Positions 50,316 to 57,503 of a stretch of DNA of 64,000 nucleotides are shown here, in pieces (position 1 is the first letter of the stretch; every line of letters begins with the position of its first letter). Under the pieces are notes generated by a model. The model was not told where the DNA came from. It ran no database searches and was given only the letters and a program-made list of their open reading frames with translations. The position numbers and the translations under genes are program-made. The DNA is from SXOA01 sp046153945 (GTDB lineage Bacteria; Planctomycetota; Planctomycetia; Pirellulales; Pirellulaceae), in contig JBJXFF010000208.1 of assembly GCA_046153945.1 (NCBI GenBank), positions 1 to 64,000 on the forward strand. Reading direction: 5' to 3'.

Positions 50316-53300
50316 TCATTTTACGTTCTTCACCGTTTTGAGATAGGCATACAAATCGGCCAGATCTAAATCGGACACATCGTTCAGCAGGCCGCTCGGC
50401 ATGAGCGAGACTCGCCCCTTTTTCATCGACAGGATTTCGTCCCCGGCAATGCGAATCGTGGTGTCGGGCGTGGTTTGCACCAGCGTCCCGTCCGGCGATT
50501 CGTAAACAAGCAGACCGCTGTAGACCTTGCCGGAGCTGGTGGCGATTTGCGTCGTTTGATAGGGCGGCGCGACATCCTTGTGCGGGTCCAGAATGGCCCC
50601 GAACAGATCCTCCCGCGAGAAGCGTTTGGCCGCACCCGCCAGATTCGGCCCCAGAGGACTGTTTCCCGCGTGGCACTTGTGGCAGGCCTTTTTCTGAAAC
50701 ACGGCGAGCCCTCGCATTTCATCCCCCGCTGCCCAATCGACCTTCAAAAGGCGGGCCAGCCACTGCTCGGCCGTGGCATCTCCCAATCCGGCAACTTTCT
50801 TGGCGACAGCCGGATGCTCTTTTTCCAGCCAGTCGAACCATGGCTTGTAAGCGGCGAGGAGTTTTTTCTGTTCCTTGGGCTCTTTCGGTTCTTCGATCTT
50901 GATCTCCTGCTTGCTCCACATTTGCAGTAGACCGACAAGTGCCTCGCGGGTGCTCTTATTTTCCAGCGTGTGACAGTGCTGGCGAATTGCCGAAAAGGCA
51001 GCGCCCAGTTCGGCGTCGCTCGGTGTATCCCCAATGGCAATCATCGCCCGGGCGGAAGCTTCTACGACATCAGGCTGCGTGGACGAGAGCCCTTCAAAAA
51101 ACATGGTCGAATCTTTGCCGTTCGGATACTTGGCGGCTGCGAGGATCACCGACTCGCGCACGGCTGTGTCGAGCCAGACCAGCCGCAGGTGATGCAGGGC
51201 CTCCTCTTCCGGGAGTTCCCCCACGAGACGAACCAGATCGTCGGTCCATTGAATCGAGGAATCCAATTGCTTGAGAAGCTGACGCGTGGCAGCCACGCGC
51301 AGCTCCGGCGGCATTGGAGAAATCAATAACGAGTGCATCGGAGAATCAAGTCGCCCGTCCGCGGCAATCAGCGGAGCCAGTGCCGGATCCCGCTCGTAGA
51401 GCCCCTTGATCACTTCGCCCAAGCGAAGCGGCCAGTTGCGGCTGACAGTGCCATCTACGTGGAATGCTTTAAACAGGCCGGATGCCGTTCTTTGAGTGGC
51501 CCCTTTGCTGCGAGCACCGGAGGAGCGGGAAAGAGTGATGAGAAAATGAATCACATCCGGATTTGAAGGAAAATTCTGCACGAAAAAAGTAGACTCGCGT
51601 TCGATAAGTGGACCGTCGGGGACTTCGAGCATCCCAAGTAGCCGAGCTAGTTCCCGATTAATATCTTCGTCGAAAGTAGGGAACTGGTTGGCAAGCGAGA
51701 TTCCGTGCTCCTTCCGAATTTCAACTAATTCTTCCGCGGAAGCATTTGCGGAATACCCTGCATACACATCCTCTTTCTTGGCGTCGACATTGATGTCTCC
51801 CAGTGACAGTTGCAAGAGGCGGAGCGTGCGGAGTCTTGTTTCCGGGTCGTCCGCATCCAGAAATTCCTGAAGTGCAGCGCCAAAGTGGCGGGGCGTCAGG
51901 CCTCCTCGTGCCCATAGCCGCCAAAGGTTAGCTTGGCCACGAACTCCTGCCGCATCCTCAAGAGGTGTGCGCAGTTTGGCATCGGCCCGCAGAATCGCCA
52001 TGTAACTTCGCCGCGAGCGTTCTTTCACGAGGGCGAGTTGCGGATCGGCAAAACGGAGTTCCGCATCGACTTCATCACTGGACCCAGCCAGATTGGCAAC
52101 GGCCTGCCATAAAGCGAGCCCGTAATTGGCGCTGGTATCGTAACTGGTTGGCCCTCCGTCCGCATGGACCTTGCGGGCTTGTTCCGCAAGGAACTGGGCA
52201 AAGTCGCGACCGCGGGACTTTCTGCCAAGCGACCATACAATGCGGCTGGCGTACGTCCATCCTTCTTTTTTGGAATCCGGTGTCGGCAGTATCTCGGTCG
52301 CTTCTGTCACCGAGACACCGCCAAAAAGTTCCGTAATGATCTCCGCAGCGCGACTACGCTCAAATTCGTCACGACTTTGGTCCTGGAGTGCAAGGAGGAA
52401 TTCCTGGCGGCCAAGTTTGCGTGCGGCGTCAACCCACGCAGCACGCGACCAAGCGGTCAAAGGCTGAACAGCTTTAAGTACATCGTCGACGCTCTCCACA
52501 AAATACGCTCGGGCCGACTTGCCGCCTGCATCGAGCGGAAGTCGAAATTCGGCGATCGGGTTGTCCTCATTGTCCATGCCTTCGCCCCGATAGGCGATGC
52601 GAAACACGCTTCCCCGTGTATGGCGTCCGCCGATAGCAACAAACATGTCCCCTTGCGGCCCGACCGCGAGGTCTACGGGAGCAAATCCGATTTCTCCCGT
52701 GGTTTCCAGAAAGGGATATCGTTCACCTCCGGTGGTGGCGAAAGGTCCTTGGTCATTCTCTGGACAAAAGCAATAGACCTTTCCGAGTGTCCAGCAAGCG
52801 GAAAAGACGGCGTTTCGAAAGTCTTCCGGAAACTGCTTATGCCGATAAACGACCACTCCCGTAGGACTACCACGACCGATTTCGCCAAGGCGGGGGGCGA
52901 CATCGGGAAAGTAGGCCGGCCGGTTCCAGCTTCGCTGGTGTCCTTGCAAGACCCAGCCGTGGTGCATTCCTTCGCCGACGTCGAACAGGCGGGTGGGGGC
53001 ATACCAGGGGAGATGATGGTCCCGCTCGCCGTCGCTATCGACGGTGAAGAGCTGGCCGAAGGCGTTGAAATCGAGGTCGTAAATGTTCCGAAAGCCATGG
53101 GCGAAGATTTCGGAGTGCTTGCCGTCCGGGGAGAAGCGGAGGATCGCCCCGGCTTCGGGCTTCTTGACGGGGGAAGTGGGAAGTGTTGCATGAGCGGCTG
53201 TGACGCCCGCGTCGTTGCCGCAGGCGACGTAGATCCAGCCATCGGGACCTTGGACGATGCCGTTGGCTCCGTGCTCGGAACTCTTGAGCTTCGCCCACAT

Positions 53301-53699
53301 CTCCGGTTCGCCATCGGCTACTCCGTCTCCATTAGTATCGCGGAGTCGCATCAAGCTATTGTCGCCGGTGCAGATGAGATCGTTGCCGACGAAGACCATC
53401 CCATGCGCGCCGCTGGCGGGTTTGCTGGAGAACAGCGTGGCCCGGTCCGCTTTGCCGTCGTTGTTGTCGTCGTGCAGGATTTTCACATAGCCGGCTCCGG
53501 CCACGACGATGCGCCCTTTGCTATCGATGGTCATCGAGAAAATATCGTGCGCCAGGTCGTCGCCGGCGAAGAGGGAGACTTCAAAGCCATCGGGAGCCTG
53601 AATGCCGAGAGCGGCACTTTCGTCAGCGGCAAAAGCGAATCTCGATGAGAACAAAAGTCCGCAGACCACCAGGAGGAGGAGAAAGGACGGAAGTCGCAT
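50316..53699 (-). CDS. PVC-type haem-binding CxxCH protein with dehydrogenase-like propeller and HEAT-like region
   Basis: The 1127-residue product has a signal peptide (to about residue 25), a beta-propeller of the putative membrane-bound dehydrogenase type (about 35-380, with GYVKILHDDNNDGKADRAT and NSLMRLRDTNGDGVAD), a long helical HEAT-like region (about 420-960), and a C-terminal cytochrome c domain with KKACHKCHAGNSPLGPNLAG (CxxCH) near 1015-1035 ending in DLADLYAYLKTV. The family is typical of Planctomycetes and Verrucomicrobia and is presumed periplasmic, perhaps oxidising sugars with electrons passed to haem. ATG 53699 begins the signal peptide. The propeller gene follows on the same strand. 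Confidence 0.9.
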   Translation of the reverse strand: MRLPSFLLLLVVCGLLFSSRFAFAADESAALGIQAPDGFEVSLFAGDDLAHDIFSMTIDSKGRIVVAGAGYVKILHDDNNDGKADRATLFSSKPASGAHGMVFVGNDLICTGDNSLMRLRDTNGDGVADGEPEMWAKLKSSEHGANGIVQGPDGWIYVACGNDAGVTAAHATLPTSPVKKPEAGAILRFSPDGKHSEIFAHGFRNIYDLDFNAFGQLFTVDSDGERDHHLPWYAPTRLFDVGEGMHHGWVLQGHQRSWNRPAYFPDVAPRLGEIGRGSPTGVVVYRHKQFPEDFRNAVFSACWTLGKVYCFCPENDQGPFATTGGERYPFLETTGEIGFAPVDLAVGPQGDMFVAIGGRHTRGSVFRIAYRGEGMDNEDNPIAEFRLPLDAGGKSARAYFVESVDDVLKAVQPLTAWSRAAWVDAARKLGRQEFLLALQDQSRDEFERSRAAEIITELFGGVSVTEATEILPTPDSKKEGWTYASRIVWSLGRKSRGRDFAQFLAEQARKVHADGGPTSYDTSANYGLALWQAVANLAGSSDEVDAELRFADPQLALVKERSRRSYMAILRADAKLRTPLEDAAGVRGQANLWRLWARGGLTPRHFGAALQEFLDADDPETRLRTLRLLQLSLGDINVDAKKEDVYAGYSANASAEELVEIRKEHGISLANQFPTFDEDINRELARLLGMLEVPDGPLIERESTFFVQNFPSNPDVIHFLITLSRSSGARSKGATQRTASGLFKAFHVDGTVSRNWPLRLGEVIKGLYERDPALAPLIAADGRLDSPMHSLLISPMPPELRVAATRQLLKQLDSSIQWTDDLVRLVGELPEEEALHHLRLVWLDTAVRESVILAAAKYPNGKDSTMFFEGLSSTQPDVVEASARAMIAIGDTPSDAELGAAFSAIRQHCHTLENKSTREALVGLLQMWSKQEIKIEEPKEPKEQKKLLAAYKPWFDWLEKEHPAVAKKVAGLGDATAEQWLARLLKVDWAAGDEMRGLAVFQKKACHKCHAGNSPLGPNLAGAAKRFSREDLFGAILDPHKDVAPPYQTTQIATSSGKVYSGLLVYESPDGTLVQTTPDTTIRIAGDEILSMKKGRVSLMPSGLLNDVSDLDLADLYAYLKTVKNVK

Positions 53700-53755
53700 G
53701 GAGGAATCTCGGAGAAATGAGCGCGGGAGTAGCGCTGTCATTGTAATCCAAGTCC

Positions 53756-53815
53756 AAAGTACTCGTCACACTCCGTGTGACCAGATGTCCGCTCACGGAG
53801 ACAGCGGACTACTAA
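53756..53815. repeat. Paired hairpin repeat at the glycine-zipper gene end
   Basis: On the plus strand TCACACTCCGTGTGA forms a hairpin and GTCCGCT...AGCGGAC a second one. The TAG stop of the adjacent minus-strand gene (53812-53814) is part of the unit, followed directly by a second TAG. Confidence 0.6.
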
Positions 53816-54459
53816 AAGGAGACGCCGACGCTGTAGCCGGGGCGGCGGTGATGGTGCCCGCGGTGAGGTCCGTGGCGATAGCCGAACCACGGGGCAGGCG
53901 GTCCCCAGTAAGGGCCACAATAAGGGGGCGGGGCATAGACGCGCTCTTGAACGATGACCGGTGGCGGACCGGGAGCATTGGCCATGGCTTGGGGACCGGT
54001 CGAGGTTTGCATGGCTTTGAGGACGTTGTCGCTGACCCCTTGATTTCGCAGGGTAATCAGGTCGTTCACTTGCGGCTGGGGGGCGACTCCATGGGCTCGA
54101 ATGTGGGTGGCGATTACGTCATCGCTGAGGCCGGCCTGGGTCATAGCGACTACATCTTCCGGCGAGACGGCGGCTGCCATTTGCCGGCCCATGCGAGCTT
54201 CAACTTCGGCCCGATTGCGATCCACGTCGGCCTGGACTTTATCTCCCACCGCTCCGCCGGTGATTGCTCCGATGGCGGTGCCGATGATGGCACCTTCCAC
54301 GGGATGGCCGCTGTTAGAGCCGATGGCTGCCCCAGTTCCGGCCCCGAACAGGCCCCCAAGCAGGGCACCCTTGTCTCCATAATTCGTTGACCGGCAGCCG
54401 GATGAGAGGCTGACGACGGTTGCGGCTAGAACGAGGAATGCGATGCTGGGGCGATACAT
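53812..54459 (-). CDS. Glycine-zipper lipoprotein
   Basis: The 215-residue product is a lipoprotein (lipobox SLSSGC near residues 17-22) with a YMGG-like glycine-zipper region ALLGGLFGAGTGAAIGS...AIIGTAIGAITGGAVGD (about 32-72), as in outer-membrane SlyB/OmpA-associated proteins, then a segment with repeated ALGxSDDVI-like helices (about 95-145), and a Pro/His/Tyr-rich tail. It is probably associated with the outer membrane. Start set at ATG 54459; a TTG one codon earlier is less likely. Confidence 0.82.
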   Translation of the reverse strand: MYRPSIAFLVLAATVVSLSSGCRSTNYGDKGALLGGLFGAGTGAAIGSNSGHPVEGAIIGTAIGAITGGAVGDKVQADVDRNRAEVEARMGRQMAAAVSPEDVVAMTQAGLSDDVIATHIRAHGVAPQPQVNDLITLRNQGVSDNVLKAMQTSTGPQAMANAPGPPPVIVQERVYAPPPYCGPYWGPPAPWFGYRHGPHRGHHHRRPGYSVGVSF

Positions 54460-54772
54460 CAAACACCTGGGAAGGGTGCGGGGTCGGCTATTTTCATCAG
54501 CCGCTCGGGACGATTTGGGGGATAGTCTTAGGAATGGCCCGCCGCGTCAAGATTGACCAGATAAGTTGGGTTATCCACTGGCGGAACCGGTCTTTCCCGC
54601 CGTTGACCATTCGCGGGGGGACTTGTACATTACTGGATTCCCCTGACCGTCGTTCCAAGTGTAGATGGCGGCAGGGTTTCGTTCATTTTTTGGTCCGGAA
54701 AGTTGGCGAAGGTCCTCGACCTGTGAAGTGCGATTCGCCCTTCATTTGCCGCAGCCGGAAAAGGAGCCTTAC

Positions 54773-55552
54773 GTGTCGGAAAGTCTGGTCAAAGAGTTGG
54801 TGGAAGCTGGGGTACATTTTGGTCACCGCGCCAGCCGCTGGAATCCCAAGATGGCCCCCTACATTTACGCCCGTAAAAACGGGATACATATCGTCGATAT
54901 CCGCGAGACCGTCCGCGGACTTCTGCGGGCCAAAAAGTACCTGGCCCAGGTTGCGGCTCAGGGAAGCTTGGTGCTGTTTGTCGGCACCAAGCGGCAGGCG
55001 GGAGCAGCCATTGAGCGAGAATCGCTCCGCTGCCACATGCCGTTCGTGGCTGAGCGCTGGCTCGGTGGCGCTTTGACCAATTTCCGCACCATCCGCAGCC
55101 GATTAACCCGGCTGGAAGAAGTGGAGCGGATTCGCGGCAGCGAAGAGCTGAACGCTTACAGCAAGAAGATGCAGTCGGCCCTGAACCGCGAGCATCGGAA
55201 GATGTATCGCAACCTTAACGGGCTGCGGATTCTCAACCGGATGCCGGAATGCCTGGTGGTTTTTGATCCGAACAAGGAAAAGAACTGCATCAAGGAGGCG
55301 CGGGCCCTGGGAATCACAACGGTCGCCCTGATTGATACCGACTGCGATCCGGACTTGGTGGACCTTCCCATTCCCGGCAACGACGACGGCATTCGCAGCA
55401 TCGAGCTGATTGCTCGGCACCTGGCGGAAGCCATCCTCGTCGGCAGCCAGAGTGCTGCTGCCGCCCGCGGTGGGAAGGACAAGCCGGAAGCGGCCAGTGC
55501 TGGCGGCAACACCGCCGCGGCAGCCGAGGCTGCGAAGGCTGGCCAGGCGTAG
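54773..55552 (+). CDS. rpsB: Ribosomal protein S2
   Basis: The 259-residue product has the S2 signature LVKELVEAGVHFGHRASRWNPKM near the N-terminus, FVGTKRQAGAAIERE, RWLGGALTNF, and the PxLVxxxDPNKE-type segment CLVVFDPNKEKNCIKEA. It has a C-terminal Ala/Gly/Lys-rich tail of about 30 residues. The start is GTG 54773 with a perfect AAGGAG six bases upstream, rather than any ATG further upstream. It is the first gene of the rpsB-tsf-pyrH-argS series. Confidence 0.97.
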   Translation: MSESLVKELVEAGVHFGHRASRWNPKMAPYIYARKNGIHIVDIRETVRGLLRAKKYLAQVAAQGSLVLFVGTKRQAGAAIERESLRCHMPFVAERWLGGALTNFRTIRSRLTRLEEVERIRGSEELNAYSKKMQSALNREHRKMYRNLNGLRILNRMPECLVVFDPNKEKNCIKEARALGITTVALIDTDCDPDLVDLPIPGNDDGIRSIELIARHLAEAILVGSQSAAAARGGKDKPEAASAGGNTAAAAEAAKAGQA

Positions 55553-55586
55553 GTTTCGGCGAAACAGGATAAATTTCGTATGATTC

Positions 55587-55648
55587 GTAGGATGGGTCTC
55601 CTGACCCGTCCTGATTGAAGCAAGGACGGGTCAGGAGACCCATCCTAC
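55587..55648. repeat. Perfect 26-base palindrome between rpsB and tsf (GTAGGA family)
   Basis: The arms 55587-55612 (GTAGGATGGGTCTCCTGACC and onward) and 55623-55648 are perfect reverse complements with a 10-base loop. It lies 34 bases after the rpsB stop and 78 bases before the tsf start. A very stable hairpin would form in the mRNA here. Confidence 0.88.
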
Positions 55649-55726
55649 TTTCCGGCGAACCCACGGATGCGTTCGCCCATCTTTCAGTACATGCACACAT
55701 TCGTTTTTTAGCTGAGGAGACAGGTT

Positions 55727-56557
55727 ATGGCAGAGATCACTGCCGCTTTGGTTCGGGAACTGCGGGACGAGACGGGCCTTCCCATGATGGATTGCAAGAA
55801 GGCATTGCAGGAGAGCAATGGCGACAAGGACGCCGCCAAAAGAACTCTCCGCGAGCGGGGAATCAAGCTAAGCGAATCGCGCTCCACGCGAGAGACGGCC
55901 TTCGGCCGCTTTGGTATCCACGCGGGTGTCGATAAGAAGGCCGGTGCCATCGTTGAGGTGAAGTGCGAGAGTGCGCCCGTCGCCAACAGCGATGAATTCA
56001 TTCAGTTCGCGAACGACCTGGCGCAGATGCTGGCAACTTCCAGCGTCGCCACTGCCGACGAACTGCTGGCGCAGGCTTCCCCCAGCAAGCCCGGCAAGAC
56101 GCTGAAGGATGTGAAAGACGACATGTTCAACCGCATCCGCGAAGTCTTCAACATCGGCCGGATGAAACGGCTGGAAGGCTCCACTGGCGGATACAGCCAC
56201 AACAGCGGCACCGTCAGTGGCGTGCTCGTTGGCGTCGAAGGTGGCAACGATGTCGCGGCCAAGGACGTGAGCATGCATGTCGCCGCGATGCACCCGCTCG
56301 CCGTCGTCAAAGAAGAAATTGACCCCGCTCTGGTCGCCAGCGAGCGAGAAATTCTCCGCGCCGCGGCTTTGGCGGAAGGAAAGCCCGCCAACATCGTCGA
56401 CAAGATGGTGGAAGGGCGGCTCAAGAATTTCTACGCCGAAAAGGTCCTCAGCGAGCAGCCGTTCGTCAAGGAAAACACGCAAACGGTCGGGGCCTATGCC
56501 GGCGGGCACAAGATGAAGGTCAAGCAGTTTGTGCACTGGGTGCTGGGGAAGGAATAG
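55727..56557 (+). CDS. tsf: Translation elongation factor Ts
   Basis: The 276-residue product has the EF-Ts N-terminal UBA-like domain (ALVRELRDETGLPMMDCKKAL with the TGxGMMDCK-type motif) and the DEFIQFANDL region of the core, ending NTQTVGAYAGGHKMKVKQFVHW. It acts as the GDP-exchange factor for EF-Tu. ATG 55727 is preceded by GAGGAG. Length is near the family norm. Confidence 0.97.
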   Translation: MAEITAALVRELRDETGLPMMDCKKALQESNGDKDAAKRTLRERGIKLSESRSTRETAFGRFGIHAGVDKKAGAIVEVKCESAPVANSDEFIQFANDLAQMLATSSVATADELLAQASPSKPGKTLKDVKDDMFNRIREVFNIGRMKRLEGSTGGYSHNSGTVSGVLVGVEGGNDVAAKDVSMHVAAMHPLAVVKEEIDPALVASEREILRAAALAEGKPANIVDKMVEGRLKNFYAEKVLSEQPFVKENTQTVGAYAGGHKMKVKQFVHWVLGKE

Positions 56558-56622
56558 CTTAGTCGCCGCGTCCACGCGGCGCGGATGACGTTCATTTTCC
56601 CCGCGTGGACGCGGGGGCTAAG
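56558..56622. repeat. CTTAG..CCGCGTCCACGCGG-type palindromic element
   Basis: The arms 56558-56579 and 56601-56622 pair at 20 of 22 positions. It begins at the base after the tsf stop and ends just before the AGAAGGAG of pyrH, filling the gap completely; the pyrH Shine-Dalgarno site is therefore placed at the edge of a hairpin. Confidence 0.8.
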
Positions 56623-56638
56623 CGAGAAGGAGCTTTTC

Positions 56639-57388
56639 ATGGCCACTGCAGACTCACCCCGCCCCGCATTTAAGCGGATCATCCTCAAACTCTCCGGCGA
56701 AAGCCTGTCGCATGCCGGCGAGCGAGGGATCGGCATGGAAGAGGTGCTGCAAATCGCCCAAGAAGTGAAGCAGGCTCAGGAGGTCGGTTGCCAGATTGGT
56801 CTCGTCGTGGGTGGTGGAAACATCCTGCGTGGAGCCCAGTTTAAGAGCGCCCACGGCAACATCCAGGAAGCGACCGCCCATTACATGGGAATGCTCGCGA
56901 CCGTGATCAACGCTCTCGCCTTGCAAGACGCCCTCGAATCACTCGGCGCGGACACTCGCGTGATGTCGGCAATTCACATGCACGGCGTCGCCGAGCCCTA
57001 CATCCGCCGGCGAGCCAAGCGGCACTTGGAAAAGGGACGAATTGTCATTCTGGCCGCCGGTACCGGTAGCCCGTTTGTCACCACGGACACCGCTGCCGCT
57101 CAGCGGGCGATGGAACTCGAAGCCGAGATCTTGATGAAGGCGACCCGCGTGGAGGGTGTCTATAGTGACGACCCGGAGCGGAATCCACACGCGGTTTTTT
57201 ACAGCGAACTGGATTACGCCACCGTCCGCGAACGGAACCTGCGGGTGATGGACAGCACGGCCATCGCCCATTGCATGGAACACAACATGCCGATCCTGGT
57301 CTTCAACTTCCGCAAGGCGGGAAACATCCAGCGGGCCGTCCGGGGCGAGAAAATCGGCACTCGCATCACCAGCAAGGCAGTCTCGTAG
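56639..57388 (+). CDS. pyrH: UMP kinase
   Basis: The 249-residue product belongs to the bacterial UMPK family of the amino-acid kinase fold: RIILKLSGESLSHAGERGIG, GLVVGGGNILRG, and the C-terminal MDSTAIAHCMEHNMPILVFN. It phosphorylates UMP to UDP. The ATG at 56639 has AGAAGGAG seven bases upstream; a start at 56585 would lie inside the palindrome. The usual next gene frr (ribosome recycling factor) is not here. Confidence 0.96.
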   Translation: MATADSPRPAFKRIILKLSGESLSHAGERGIGMEEVLQIAQEVKQAQEVGCQIGLVVGGGNILRGAQFKSAHGNIQEATAHYMGMLATVINALALQDALESLGADTRVMSAIHMHGVAEPYIRRRAKRHLEKGRIVILAAGTGSPFVTTDTAAAQRAMELEAEILMKATRVEGVYSDDPERNPHAVFYSELDYATVRERNLRVMDSTAIAHCMEHNMPILVFNFRKAGNIQRAVRGEKIGTRITSKAVS

Positions 57389-57390
57389 CC

Positions 57391-57469
57391 GAAAAAGGGG
57401 TCTGGCTCCGAGCCAAGAAGACATTCGAACTTGATAACAGGCGGCGGCGAGGTGCCTGACCCCTTTTTC
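57391..57469. repeat. GAAAAAGGGGTC-type inverted repeat
   Basis: The 19-base arms 57391-57409 (GAAAAAGGGGTCTGGCTCC) and 57451-57469 (GGTGCCTGACCCCTTTTTC) pair at 17 of 19 positions. It starts two bases after the pyrH stop and may also work as a terminator. Confidence 0.8.
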
Positions 57470-57503
57470 GTTGCGGATGCAGAGTTAATGAGAAGCGGCA
57501 ACC

